IMG/VR virus record: IMGVR_UViG_3300047171_000019
Span: 1-36,908 of that record
Length of the DNA: 36,908 nucleotides
Reading direction: 5' to 3' (one strand)
Origin: a virus
The notes beneath the pieces were generated by a model. That model was not told the DNA's origin, searched no databases, and saw only the letters and a list, made by a program, of their open reading frames with translations. Shown one piece after another: positions 28,382 to 36,067 of the stretch. The first letter of the stretch is position 1. The number at the start of each line of letters is the position of its first letter. A program made the translations under genes and the position numbers.

Positions 28382-29181
28382 TATTGACTCCCTAATACTG
28401 ACTGCCACAAGCTGACTGATACTGGAGGGGCTGCAAGCTCTTGATGCAATCCAAGTATCTTGTCTATCAACATAACAAACACAATATAGATATGCAGCTT
28501 AGATACGTTGGATATTTGTTGCATAGCTCCGTATAATTCTTGTCCAAAACAGAACTGGAAAGCCTGTTCGCATAATCCTGCTTGCTTGGTCTCGATTTTT
28601 TCTATTGCTTCTGTGCAAGTTTTCTTTTGCTCAGGAGTAATTTCTCTATCTATCGTATATGCATAAGGCATCTTCGTTTCCATAAAGAGCTGTTGATTGA
28701 GCCAAAGGGCTGGATGGTCGACTTGCCCGCCTTTAATAACATAGTTTCTAAGCTTATTTAGCCTAGATTCGCCTAAAAATGTCAGCATTATCTGCAAATA
28801 GGTGTCTTGCTTTAGGTTGTTTGCATACGCTTTTAAATCGCCAGGGATATCCATTTTAAATATTTGTTTGTCCCTAACGATGTTTACTCGGGTATCGAGG
28901 TGTCTTATCTCGTTTAATTGAGTGGAGGTCTCGGCAAAGTCATGTTTTAGCACTTGGAGAGGCTCTCTCAGGTTGGCTATGTTGGCTGTAAAGTTTAAGT
29001 GTTCAGCAGTTGCTGCAGCAGCCGCTTTATAGGCTGTGTCGTATTGCCCGGCATCGAAAACTGGGTTTTTGGCTACCTCGGTTGTCGATATATAAGGCGT
29101 ATTTGGGTTTTGCTTAGCTGAAGACGACTGAGCTTGGATATTTTCTGGTAAAACGTCCATGATTTCGGGCTTTTTAGGCAT
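28381..29181 (-). CDS. hypothetical protein, 266 aa
   Basis: The N-terminal 50 residues are polar, followed by an Ala-rich helix (YDTAYKAAAAATAEHLNF) and mostly helical sequence with several Cys near 190-215. A hydrophobic segment (LHIYIVFVMLIDKILGL) lies near residues 230-246. The domain is unrecognised. It is encoded between terminase and the single-span membrane protein, in the packaging part of the operon. Possible roles are assembly or packaging accessory. Confidence 0.65.
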   Translation of the reverse strand: MPKKPEIMDVLPENIQAQSSSAKQNPNTPYISTTEVAKNPVFDAGQYDTAYKAAAAATAEHLNFTANIANLREPLQVLKHDFAETSTQLNEIRHLDTRVNIVRDKQIFKMDIPGDLKAYANNLKQDTYLQIMLTFLGESRLNKLRNYVIKGGQVDHPALWLNQQLFMETKMPYAYTIDREITPEQKKTCTEAIEKIETKQAGLCEQAFQFCFGQELYGAMQQISNVSKLHIYIVFVMLIDKILGLHQELAAPPVSVSLWQSVLGSQ

Positions 29182-29192
29182 GTGCTTGTCCT

Positions 29193-31010
29193 TTAGATAT
29201 TAATTTCAAACTTGTTTTTGTTAAAAGCGCCGTTTTTACCGGTGAATTGATTTATCACTTGATTTGGGGTAGCGCGTCTCTTGACTAATTGGGCTTGGTC
29301 GAGCGGTTTATTACTGTTGTCGAATCTATGTTGCTGGTAGATTAAATCTTTACTCGTACAATATACCTCATCTGCTGCGACCTGATGACAAATTGCCATA
29401 GCAATCACTCTATCGTCCGCACAGCCCACGTTTGCTTCTGGAATACCGCTTCTAGGATTAGTAGAGAATGTACGCATTTCATCCAGTAATGCTTCATCTT
29501 TAAACATGCCAGTATCTTTAATTCTTCCATTAACGGAGTCTAAGAAATCTGTTCTCAAGGTCTGCATCATTTGAGCACGACTTCTAGGATGAGTCCACCA
29601 ACCAATTTTATTAGTTCCTCTTAAGCCGTCTTTGCCGTCTCGGACGCGCCAAATATAGAATTGGAAGTAGCCAAGACGCTGCATGACGTTCATCGTTTCC
29701 GCGCCACCACCAGCCGGGTTAGTTTCTGGGGCGCAAGTAGCGTTATTATAAAATCTGGCTAATGAGACTAGGATATGGGCTGTTTCGTCTGGTCTTAGGC
29801 GCCCATGATAAGAAGCCATAAGCTCACGTGTATGCATGTCAATAATATAACCAGTGCTGTAGTCGCCGTAGGTCGTTCCTTGAGAGCCGTCAGCGCCAAT
29901 TATATATTGGCAGCCCTTAACTGGCGGTGCCCATATCTTCAAATTGGGCATGACACCGTAGTGGTCAAGCTTGTCGACTTGCTTAAGCTCAGTTAGATTC
30001 TGAAAAATAGTATTTAAACTATGCTCCTCGAAGACAAACATTAGTTCTGGGTGTTGGGGCTTGGCTTTGCCTATTTCATAAGCTCCGAAATAAGAAGCTC
30101 CGCCGCTTGACCAGGCTTCTTCTTCTCTGTACGGGAACTCTCGACAAAAATAATCGAAGTCGCAATTGGATTGGTAGAAATAGAAATTCCAGGATTGCAG
30201 TATCTGCTCTGGAGTAAGTCCGTAATGTTTATTCTTTTCAACGAGGCGAGGCTCTAACTCGCGCATTTTCTCTAAAGTCTCGTGATATTCCTTTTGAGAA
30301 GGGACTTTAATTATGCTGTCTTCGTCTTCTAGCCAGCAAAGAAAGTGCGCTTGAAACTCGTTGTGTCCGGCTTTGGATTCTTCCCAATGCGCATGTGGCT
30401 GAGAGCCTCTAATAGTTCCTGTGGACTCTAGTATAATTTCTGAGCCGGGTTCTGGGGGCACTACTGGACAGAGTTCTTCCATAACCCGGCCAAACAAGCT
30501 ATACCAGTGCGCGTGTTCTGACCCTTTGAATCTGTGTATGCCGTCTCCCCGTACTTTGACAGGATTTTCAGCAGTTGATATCAAGACTTGAGAATTATGC
30601 GTGTATCTTAAGCCTTGTATGTTGTCTCGTGTTGTTTCAAGGCGCAGCCATTCAGGCATTGAGTCAGCGTATATCTTGTAGTTCTGGAGCAATTCTTTAC
30701 TTCTTTCTTCTAAGTGCGCAATGATGCCTACGCGGGCATTGTCGTGCGCCCAGATATGAGCTAAGCCTCGGGCTGCTTCCAAGGCGGACATGCCGCACCG
30801 TCTCCACTTGATAAACTCTAATCGAACTGGCTTACCAGATTTGTGAGCCTCGTTAATGATGTTGACTACTTTTCGCTGGGCAGACTGCAGTTTAAAAGGG
30901 ACATTTTGCCCCATTTTATTAGCAATCCACATGTATTTCTGGATAAAGCCATGCGGGTATTTACGAGCCTGTGCCCTAACTTTCTGTACCTTGACAGGGA
31001 GTTTAGCCAA
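29193..31010 (-). CDS. terminase large subunit
   Basis: A TTG start at 31010, overlapping the small-terminase candidate by eight bases, gives 605 aa. The ATPase half shows an atypical Walker A, FIKWRRCGMSA (residues about 67-76), a Walker B-type FKGSEHAHW near 161-169 with E165, and coupling motif LESTG near 194-198. The nuclease half opens with IIGADGSQGTTYGDYSTG, the usual first acidic residue of the RNase H-like domain, and has later acidic motifs (GCADDRVIAMA). It pumps DNA into the procapsid and cuts concatemers. The lysine of canonical GKS is displaced, as in many terminases. Confidence 0.9.
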   Translation of the reverse strand: MAKLPVKVQKVRAQARKYPHGFIQKYMWIANKMGQNVPFKLQSAQRKVVNIINEAHKSGKPVRLEFIKWRRCGMSALEAARGLAHIWAHDNARVGIIAHLEERSKELLQNYKIYADSMPEWLRLETTRDNIQGLRYTHNSQVLISTAENPVKVRGDGIHRFKGSEHAHWYSLFGRVMEELCPVVPPEPGSEIILESTGTIRGSQPHAHWEESKAGHNEFQAHFLCWLEDEDSIIKVPSQKEYHETLEKMRELEPRLVEKNKHYGLTPEQILQSWNFYFYQSNCDFDYFCREFPYREEEAWSSGGASYFGAYEIGKAKPQHPELMFVFEEHSLNTIFQNLTELKQVDKLDHYGVMPNLKIWAPPVKGCQYIIGADGSQGTTYGDYSTGYIIDMHTRELMASYHGRLRPDETAHILVSLARFYNNATCAPETNPAGGGAETMNVMQRLGYFQFYIWRVRDGKDGLRGTNKIGWWTHPRSRAQMMQTLRTDFLDSVNGRIKDTGMFKDEALLDEMRTFSTNPRSGIPEANVGCADDRVIAMAICHQVAADEVYCTSKDLIYQQHRFDNSNKPLDQAQLVKRRATPNQVINQFTGKNGAFNKNKFEINI

Positions 31011-31500
31011 GCTCTTCCATCTCCGCTAAGTCAGCCTCAAAAGCCGCTTCGTCGTCTTTTTCAGGCTCTTTTGCGCTTAATGCATTCTTCGAAGTAGTTA
31101 CTTCGGCAACCAAAAACTCTTGCAGGACGACTTTAGACATATCCAAAACATTCTTGTTGTTAGCAGAGGGGTCGATTGCCGCTTGTTCTAGGGCGTCAAA
31201 TACCTTTTCTTGGGTAATTCTCCATCTAGCTTTTTTTCTGAGCCTAATAGAGTCATTCCAGCGCTTGTAAAGGGCTTTGTCGTGATAGTCGCTTAGTATT
31301 TTTTCTGCATGATAGATAATAAATTCTGGTGGAATGCCTGCGGCATCGACATTCTTGACAAATTTCATAACATCTCCGCCGCAATTCTCAAGCAGAGTAA
31401 CTATGTCTATCGGGTCTATTTGGTTTAAGACGCGAGTTTCAATTGCCGGAAGCAAGAGCTTTGTCGTATCCGTGTCCGTCTGCCGACCGTTGTTCAACAT
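31003..31500 (-). CDS. small terminase candidate
   Basis: The 165-aa protein is helical with a central basic region (LYKRWNDSIRLRKKARWRITQ) that could bind DNA and an acidic C-terminus (EKDDEAAFEADLAEMEELG) resembling small terminases. It lies immediately upstream of the large terminase. It would recognise the packaging site. The start is uncertain: ATG 31500 gives a 62-base overlap with the upstream gene and no strong ribosome site. Confidence 0.65.
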   Translation of the reverse strand: MLNNGRQTDTDTTKLLLPAIETRVLNQIDPIDIVTLLENCGGDVMKFVKNVDAAGIPPEFIIYHAEKILSDYHDKALYKRWNDSIRLRKKARWRITQEKVFDALEQAAIDPSANNKNVLDMSKVVLQEFLVAEVTTSKNALSAKEPEKDDEAAFEADLAEMEELG

Positions 31501-32290
31501 GTCTAAAAACCTTTGAGTCTGGGGGTAGTGAAATTAAATAATTGGTCAAGTGCGTCTTGAGTTTCTCTATTCGCTTAATCATATTTAATTGACCGAGGGT
31601 CCGCTCATGTCCGGTATGAACAGATAAAGCAACACCGCTTCTCTTGGCTGCTCCTATTTCTTTCTCTGTTACTCCGACTTCGGTTAATAAAGCTCCGTCA
31701 GCAACAAGCAATAAAGGGGTCTTCTCTTGAGAAGCATCTAAGGCTGTCTTGTAGCACTTCTGGCAAATAGCGTAATTAACAAGACCGCCGTTATAAACAT
31801 GCATAGCCCAAAGCTTTAAGGCATCCTCTTCGGTAACGATGTATACGCCCAATATCCAAGACTCGTGCTTGTCTATTTCTTTTAGGCAGTCTAAGCATAT
31901 CTCTGTTATAACAGCGCAAGCTTTAGGCAGAAAGCCGCCTGTAGGTTTAGCTTCTTTGCTGATATCTGGCTTTGGTTGTTCAGGTTGTTTGTAGCCTTTG
32001 GGAGTCATATCGTCGATAAACTCTGAGGCAAATTTCATTCCGTTGGGGAAGATAGCAGCCGAAGCGCCGGCTTTGCTAAAAGCTCCAGACCTGGAAGTCT
32101 TCTCAAAGCCTTTCGTATATCGCTCAAGTAGACGATGTTTTTGTTTTGCTCCCGGCAGATGAGCCTCAACTCGGGCGAAGTCTTCTGCAGATTTTCCACC
32201 ACCTTGAGCGGGACTGTAATACCCGAAGTACCTCTTGGCGTCTTCCTCATATTCCTTCCTTGTTTCAGACTTAATTTTTTTATCAGCCAT
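31439..32290 (-). CDS. hypothetical protein with two CxxC pairs, 283 aa
   Basis: First gene of the late operon. The N-terminus is charged (DKKIKSETRKEYEEDAKRYF). C132-x2-C135 (ICLDCLKE) and C176-x2-C179 (ICQKCYKT) form a likely zinc-binding pair. The C-terminal third is helical (ERTLGQLNMIKRIEKLKTHL). Position upstream of the terminases suggests packaging or late control. The family is not recognised. AAGAGCCC precedes ATG 32290, giving only a weak ribosome site. An overlapping frame at 32035-32334 is a shadow. Confidence 0.7.
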   Translation of the reverse strand: MADKKIKSETRKEYEEDAKRYFGYYSPAQGGGKSAEDFARVEAHLPGAKQKHRLLERYTKGFEKTSRSGAFSKAGASAAIFPNGMKFASEFIDDMTPKGYKQPEQPKPDISKEAKPTGGFLPKACAVITEICLDCLKEIDKHESWILGVYIVTEEDALKLWAMHVYNGGLVNYAICQKCYKTALDASQEKTPLLLVADGALLTEVGVTEKEIGAAKRSGVALSVHTGHERTLGQLNMIKRIEKLKTHLTNYLISLPPDSKVFRHVEQRSADGHGYDKALASGN

Positions 32291-32378
32291 GGGCTCTTGA
32301 ATAATTCCTTCAGGTCAGCTATTGAATTATACACAAGAAAAAACCCCCTGCAGTGAACAAGGGGCTCTTAAATAACTC
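32291..32378. repeat. 17-base imperfect direct repeat in divergent region
   Basis: GGGCTCTTGAATAATTC (32291-32307) and GGGCTCTTAAATAACTC (32362-32378) differ at two positions. The first copy overlaps the ribosome-site region of the leftward operon. The second overlaps the terminator-like hairpin. They could be binding sites of a regulator or a small duplication. Confidence 0.45.
32338..32364 (-). terminator. rho-independent terminator or attenuator, leftward
   Basis: Read leftward, CCCCT pairs with AGGGG around a 10-base loop and is followed by six T (the A run 32338-32343). The stem is only five bp, so strength is modest. It lies between the late operon start (32290) and early operon start (32426). 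It may stop antisense transcription or act as an attenuator downstream of a late promoter. Confidence 0.45.
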
Positions 32379-32425
32379 TCGCAGGACTTCACGACTGCTA
32401 AATCACCCCACAAAGGAGTAAATCT

Positions 32426-33082
32426 ATGGAAACAATAACACATAACCCTCGACATGCAATACGTTGGGATATAGGTCGCAACTTATATATACAAGGCATC
32501 AACTCTTATCAGGCTGTATATAAGGGCATCCGCGCTCTTGGATACTATCTAATGTGCGGCGACGCTGATATAGGGCTTTCTTCTGTCAAAGACGATGAGG
32601 AAAGAGCAAATATTATTTTATCCAGGCTTACGAAGACTTTATTTTGGAGTAAAGAAAAATTCTTGGAGTTGAAAGAGAGTGTTCTTTCCGCTTGTCGGTG
32701 GCGTCCGCCGAACTGGATGAACATGACAAAGAAAATATCCAAAATTGATGTAGGACGAAGAGATGTCAGGAGATACGAGAAGAAAATTATAGAAGAAGAA
32801 AGATTGGATATTCTTTCTGAACATTACTCCGAAGAAGAAATTAGAACGAGTCCAATTGCAAATATAGATAGTTCTAGTACTAATAGTTCTAGAAATAGTT
32901 TTAGATCTAATACTATCTATAACTATAGTAAACCAGAGAAAAGATGCAAAGAACCAGAACCGCCTTTAAAAGAAGACAAGCGGTTGGAGAAAGCCGAAAT
33001 ATACGACATCTTTAAAACCGTACTCGGCGATAAATTTCAAACCTACAAGCAAAACGGGATGCTAAGAGCACTCAGGCTTTAA
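32426..33082 (+). CDS. hypothetical protein, 218 aa, first rightward early gene
   Basis: AAAGGAG seven bases before the ATG supports the start. The N-terminal 95 residues are helical and aromatic (WDIGRNLYIQGINSYQAVYKG), the centre is highly charged (DVRRYEKKIIEEERLDILSE), about 145-170 is Ser/Asn-rich low complexity (DSSSTNSSRNSFRSN), and the C-terminal part is helical (AEIYDIFKTVLGDKFQTYKQ). It may be a DNA-binding or replication-related early protein, but no domain is recognised. It is transcribed away from the late genes. Confidence 0.7.
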   Translation: METITHNPRHAIRWDIGRNLYIQGINSYQAVYKGIRALGYYLMCGDADIGLSSVKDDEERANIILSRLTKTLFWSKEKFLELKESVLSACRWRPPNWMNMTKKISKIDVGRRDVRRYEKKIIEEERLDILSEHYSEEEIRTSPIANIDSSSTNSSRNSFRSNTIYNYSKPEKRCKEPEPPLKEDKRLEKAEIYDIFKTVLGDKFQTYKQNGMLRALRL

Positions 33083-33197
33083 ATAAAATTTATAAAAGGG
33101 TTTCCCTGCCGCTCTTTACAACAAAGAGTTAGATTTAATGTGTCTTGTTTTACTTTAATTATTTTCTTATACTAGAGATACTTACCCGAGAGCTCTA
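33083..33197. other. intergenic region between the first and second early genes
   Basis: This A+T-rich gap contains no gene. It holds the promoter at 33145-33173 and a short repeat of CTCTTT and AAAGAG (around 33113 and 33123) that can form a small hairpin. Confidence 0.5.
33145..33173 (+). promoter_or_regulatory. sigma70-like promoter, early operon
   Basis: TTGTTT (33145-33150) and TATACT (33168-33173) are separated by exactly 17 bases. The expected start of transcription is about 20 bases ahead of the GTG at 33198. It would drive the second part of the rightward operon. A CTAG-containing leader follows. Confidence 0.6.
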
Positions 33198-33404
33198 GTG
33201 CCTGAACCACCTATGAAAACATTGACTTCTAGAAAGACTAATTACAGTCTGTGTAAGTGGTGTAGTGTTTATGTTAAATGGGTTCAAGACCCGGTAACTA
33301 AGAAACATCAGCCAACCCAACCTGGCACTAATTTCACCCATTCTTGTAGAGGCAGGGTTAATTCTCCTTTTTATACTGACAGAACCCGGCTAAATGACTT
33401 TTAG
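33198..33404 (+). CDS. small zinc-finger-like protein, 68 aa
   Basis: A GTG start is preceded by only a weak GAGAG site. The 68-aa product contains SLCKWCSVYVKW and later a His and Cys (NFTHSC), compatible with a zinc finger. The C-terminus is basic. The C-x2-C-x4-VxW pattern recurs in the next gene, so they may be distant relatives. Its end overlaps the next start. Confidence 0.6.
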   Translation: MPEPPMKTLTSRKTNYSLCKWCSVYVKWVQDPVTKKHQPTQPGTNFTHSCRGRVNSPFYTDRTRLNDF

Positions 33405-33729
33405 GAGTACTGTTAAATATGACCTTGGGAGAGCCTTGTCCGACGAGGTTCTTGAGGATGCTAAGCACTCCGCTACTTGTAAGAAGTGCGGGGTTTCTAT
33501 TGTATGGAAACAAATTTGGCTTTGTTGGTTAGATTCTAAAAAAGAATACTTTATCTATAGACCCCTAAATAATAATGGTATAGAATTACATTATTGTGAG
33601 AAAGGAGAAGTTCATGTTAGAAAAATCGATCCCGAAGAAATGGCAGTTTATCGGCAGCGCGACAGAGACCAGCGACAAGCTAGACAAAGAACAGCCGCCT
33701 CAAGAGGCGCCCGCAAAGGCTACCTCTAA
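33394..33729 (+). CDS. zinc-ribbon-like basic protein, 111 aa
   Basis: The gene starts in an overlap with the preceding stop. CKKCGVSIVWKQ and a later HYCEKG form a likely zinc-binding unit in the first 70 residues. The C-terminal 45 are very basic and Gln/Arg-rich (YRQRDRDQRQARQRTAASRG). This last part is coded over the next gene in another frame, so its reality is less sure than the finger part. It may bind nucleic acid. Confidence 0.6.
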   Translation: MTFRSTVKYDLGRALSDEVLEDAKHSATCKKCGVSIVWKQIWLCWLDSKKEYFIYRPLNNNGIELHYCEKGEVHVRKIDPEEMAVYRQRDRDQRQARQRTAASRGARKGYL

Positions 33730-33808
33730 TACTCTGACTCTTTCTGGAGATATGACCTCCGACGGGGAAGAAATTACTTTTCTTCTAGATAGAGGTGGAA
33801 ATATTTAA
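33614..33808 (+). CDS. hypothetical protein, 64 aa
   Basis: AAAGGAG before ATG 33614 supports it over a longer start at 33596. The frame overlaps the preceding gene by 116 bases. The 64-aa product has a short basic N-terminus (EKSIPKKWQFIG) and then a polar acidic chain (TSDKLDKEQPPQEAPAK), ending in an acidic segment (GDMTSDGEEITFLLDRG). Function unknown. Confidence 0.55.
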   Translation: MLEKSIPKKWQFIGSATETSDKLDKEQPPQEAPAKATSNTLTLSGDMTSDGEEITFLLDRGGNI

Positions 33809-33809
33809 T

Positions 33810-34088
33810 ATGGAAATAGACGACGGCACCTATTACGGCAGAGATGGCAGCCAGGATGTTTTAAAAGAAGAGAACTTTGGTTTGACCAGAACTTTGCTAG
33901 TCCCTGTTAAAAGACACGCTAGAAAAGAGCTTTGGCAAATGTGTCTGCAGGAAATGCTCGAAGAGATTGGACAAGAAACGCCCGAAGTAACAGAAGAGAG
34001 CTTGAAGACCCTAGAACAAATACAAGAGTTGCAAAGACAAAGAAGGCATAATTGCGAACGCTACGGAACAAACTGGCCAAATTTCTAA
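33810..34088 (+). CDS. hypothetical acidic helical protein, 92 aa
   Basis: ATG 33810 is preferred to an in-frame start at 33795 because it follows the preceding stop and AGAGGTGGA lies before it. The product is acidic at the start (DDGTYYGRDGSQD), then helical (ELWQMCLQEMLEEIG; LEQIQELQRQRRHNCER). The Cys residues are single. Function unknown. Confidence 0.65.
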   Translation: MEIDDGTYYGRDGSQDVLKEENFGLTRTLLVPVKRHARKELWQMCLQEMLEEIGQETPEVTEESLKTLEQIQELQRQRRHNCERYGTNWPNF

Positions 34089-34102
34089 GGAGATATAAAT
34101 AT

Positions 34103-34360
34103 ATGAGTTTAGTTAATTTCGGCAAGTATTGGAGGCAGCCCCTAGAAGGAGGTTTTCCTTCGTGCTTCAAATGCCAATGCCCTGCACTTAAAAGTAATCT
34201 TATTGTCCAAACCTTTGCTGCTGAGCAATCTATGATACCGGAATGCGCCAAGAAAGCATTGCCGCCCGAGACACTATATGTAGTATCGAGATATGTTTGC
34301 CTTCCATGCGCTGGCAAAATAAATAGAATAGCTAATAAATTTAAGGAGGTTTTTAATTGA
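34103..34360 (+). CDS. Cys-rich zinc-finger-like protein, 85 aa
   Basis: AAGGAG before ATG 34103 marks this start rather than the upstream ATG 34052. Pairs CFKCQC near residues 21-26 and CLPCAG near 66-71, with an extra Cys in between (MIPECAKK), suggest zinc binding. The C-terminus is basic-helical (KINRIANKFKEVFN). It is coupled by TGATG to the small membrane peptide. It could regulate or modify host nucleic acids. Confidence 0.65.
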   Translation: MSLVNFGKYWRQPLEGGFPSCFKCQCPALKSNLIVQTFAAEQSMIPECAKKALPPETLYVVSRYVCLPCAGKINRIANKFKEVFN

Positions 34361-34449
34361 TGGAAGAATTAGAGCTAGTCTGGGTTATGCTCGGCGTGAC
34401 TTTAATTGGATATTTGTTTTCATTTACACCCGTGGGCTGTTGCCCGTAA
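34360..34449 (+). CDS. small membrane peptide, 29 aa
   Basis: AAGGAGG is one of the best ribosome sites of the window. The start forms a TGATG overlap with the preceding gene. The 29 residues are an acidic start (MEELELVW), one hydrophobic helix (VMLGVTLIGYLFSFTPVG) and a CCP end. It could act in the host inner membrane. It is too short to match a family. Confidence 0.6.
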   Translation: MEELELVWVMLGVTLIGYLFSFTPVGCCP

Positions 34450-34464
34450 TGCAAGGAGAATAGA

Positions 34465-34719
34465 ATGGACGATACAGCACGTGAGCTGAGAAGAGAAATG
34501 GTAGTACAAACCGCTAAAGCAATGTTTGTGAATCTTTGTCAGCCAGTTATGGATACCGACGAAAACGGTAATAAAATGCAAGGGATATTCTTCCCAAACC
34601 CTGATGGATGCTTCCAAGCAGCCGAAGTATGGGTTGACGCTCAAATGCATTATTTCGAAACAGGCGAATACTTTAAAAGAGAAGTTGCAGAAGCACCACA
34701 CGCGGAGGAAACAGAGTGA
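34465..34719 (+). CDS. hypothetical protein, 84 aa
   Basis: AAGGAG before the ATG supports it. The 84-aa product is helical (ARELRREMVVQTAKAMFVNL) and ends with an acidic tail (REVAEAPHAEETE). No motif is seen. Its stop overlaps the GTG of the next gene. Function unknown. Confidence 0.7.
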   Translation: MDDTARELRREMVVQTAKAMFVNLCQPVMDTDENGNKMQGIFFPNPDGCFQAAEVWVDAQMHYFETGEYFKREVAEAPHAEETE

Positions 34720-34979
34720 TACCAGATTTGTTATTAAAAGCTGCGGAAGAAGTAAAGAAAATTGACGAGCAAATAGGAAGAATGGCTAAGCTGGCTGATT
34801 ACAACGGCAGCTTAAGAATAAGCATTCCTACTTTCCAAGCTAATGGAGAATGGGAAGGAAAGGACGATACTGTATGTGGTGCTGTCAATTCCGCTGTTGG
34901 TAGAAGCGTAGAGAGCCTAAAGATAGAAAAACAATTGTTGTTGGATACTTTGGCAGCAAAAATAAAAGAGGAAGGATGA
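34716..34979 (+). CDS. hypothetical helical protein, 87 aa
   Basis: A GTG start overlaps the preceding stop. The product is a pair of charged helices (LLLKAAEEVKKIDEQIGRM; VESLKIEKQLLLDTLAAKI) around a short beta-like segment (RISIPTFQANGEWEG). A coiled-coil dimer is plausible. It immediately precedes the resolvase and its stop overlaps the resolvase start. Function unknown. Confidence 0.65.
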   Translation: MIPDLLLKAAEEVKKIDEQIGRMAKLADYNGSLRISIPTFQANGEWEGKDDTVCGAVNSAVGRSVESLKIEKQLLLDTLAAKIKEEG

Positions 34980-35434
34980 ACGCCAAAGCTATCCTCGCTA
35001 TAGACCCGGGCAATGTGCAATCAGCTTATTGTTTGTTTTCTATATTCCTCAAAGAGCCTATAGCATTTGGCACTTTATCTAATGAGGACATGATTCATTA
35101 TTTAAATGACGATGACCACAATCTTGTAATTGAAAAGGTGGCATGTATGGGAATGCCTGTTGGGGAGACGACATTTGAAACAGTATTTTGGTCTGGTAAA
35201 TTCGCTCGTACTGCCGAGCAGCAATCTAATAAGGTGGACCGCATAGCTCGCGAAACCGTAAAACTCCACCTATGCGGCACTAAGCGAGCAAAAGACTCAA
35301 ACGTAATCCAAGCGTTGAAAGATAGATTCGGGGGGAAAGGGACAAAGAAGAAACAAGGAGTTTTGTACGGGATAAAGAAAGATGAATGGCAGGCACTAGC
35401 GGTAGCGGTTACCTATGCGGAGACGATGTTATGA
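34976..35434 (+). CDS. RuvC-like Holliday-junction resolvase candidate
   Basis: The 152-aa protein shows the RNase H-fold resolvase layout: first acidic residue D10 in ILAIDPGNVQSAYCLF, E53 in LVIEKVACMG, and a late acidic motif KKDEWQALAVAV (D136/E137). Such phage and poxvirus-type RuvC relatives cut branched DNA to free replication intermediates for packaging. Size fits the family. The last motif deviates a little from the usual D-x2-D-A-L form. ATGA overlaps link it to the genes on both sides. Confidence 0.75.
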   Translation: MNAKAILAIDPGNVQSAYCLFSIFLKEPIAFGTLSNEDMIHYLNDDDHNLVIEKVACMGMPVGETTFETVFWSGKFARTAEQQSNKVDRIARETVKLHLCGTKRAKDSNVIQALKDRFGGKGTKKKQGVLYGIKKDEWQALAVAVTYAETML

Positions 35435-35730
35435 ATTTAAGCTATCACGATACAACAAATGAGCCCGTACAGCTAAATATTGTGTACGAGCAGAAAGCGA
35501 GAGACCAAGACAGATTGATATTGGGATATTTTAAAGCGCTGAATACTCCTCTCTCACCGTCCCAAATTTTTAATATTTTGATGACTTTTGACGAAATACC
35601 CAAAGACACGCCCCTAACAAGTATTAGACGCGCGATAACTAATCTGACTAAACGTGGATTGCTGCGTAAGACCGATAAAAAAGTGATTGGTAAATATGGA
35701 AGACAAGAGTATTTGTGGGAGAAAGCATAA
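35431..35730 (+). CDS. winged-helix-like DNA-binding protein, 99 aa
   Basis: Start 35431 is set by an ATGA overlap with the resolvase. The sequence LSPSQIFNILMTFDEIPKD, followed by LTSIRRAITNLTKRGLLRKT and a basic wing (DKKVIGKYGRQEYLW), looks like a winged helix-turn-helix domain. It probably regulates transcription or assists DNA transactions. The N-terminal 30 residues are polar. Confidence 0.68.
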   Translation: MNLSYHDTTNEPVQLNIVYEQKARDQDRLILGYFKALNTPLSPSQIFNILMTFDEIPKDTPLTSIRRAITNLTKRGLLRKTDKKVIGKYGRQEYLWEKA

Positions 35731-35735
35731 CTCAG

Positions 35736-35834
35736 ATGATTCGCATGAAGAAACCGCGTAAGCCCAGACGCCAAACCAGCTTTACTCGATTGGAAATGAG
35801 GCGCAGAAAACGCAAAGGGGAGTTGAAGAAATGA
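35736..35834 (+). CDS. small basic peptide, 32 aa
   Basis: The 32 residues are nearly all Lys/Arg (MKKPRKPRRQTSFTRLEMRR, continuing with RKRKGELKK) and end in an ATGA overlap with the next gene. No strong ribosome site is present. A nucleic-acid binding role is suggested by charge alone. It may be a by-product, but its nesting is exact. Confidence 0.5.
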   Translation: MIRMKKPRKPRRQTSFTRLEMRRRKRKGELKK

Positions 35835-36067
35835 ATAAGACTGAGACTTACCAAGACATTAAATGTTGGATTGAAAACTATCATCCTGCTCGCTACAGCT
35901 TTCTGGATTCGGCACACGAATATGTTCCGCTTTTGCTTAAGGCGCTGGAGTTGGCTGACGCGGCTTGGGTAAGGGAATTGAATAACAGATCTAATATAAC
36001 TTGCACTAACGATCCGGGATATTGGATAGAGAAAGCAAAAAAGCATTTGGAGGGAATAGAAAAATGA
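35831..36067 (+). CDS. hypothetical protein, 78 aa
   Basis: It starts in an ATGA overlap and ends in another (36064-36067). The protein is helical with aromatic positions (YQDIKCWIENYHPARYSFLD; LLLKALELADAAWVREL). No motif is known. Function unknown. Confidence 0.65.
   Translation: MNKTETYQDIKCWIENYHPARYSFLDSAHEYVPLLLKALELADAAWVRELNNRSNITCTNDPGYWIEKAKKHLEGIEK

Noticed and set aside
32035-32334. 99-aa leftward ORF overlapping the late operon start
   Set aside because: It overlaps the first 256 bases of the 283-aa gene, whose frame fits better. Its sequence lacks a ribosome site and is Leu/Arg-rich shadow.
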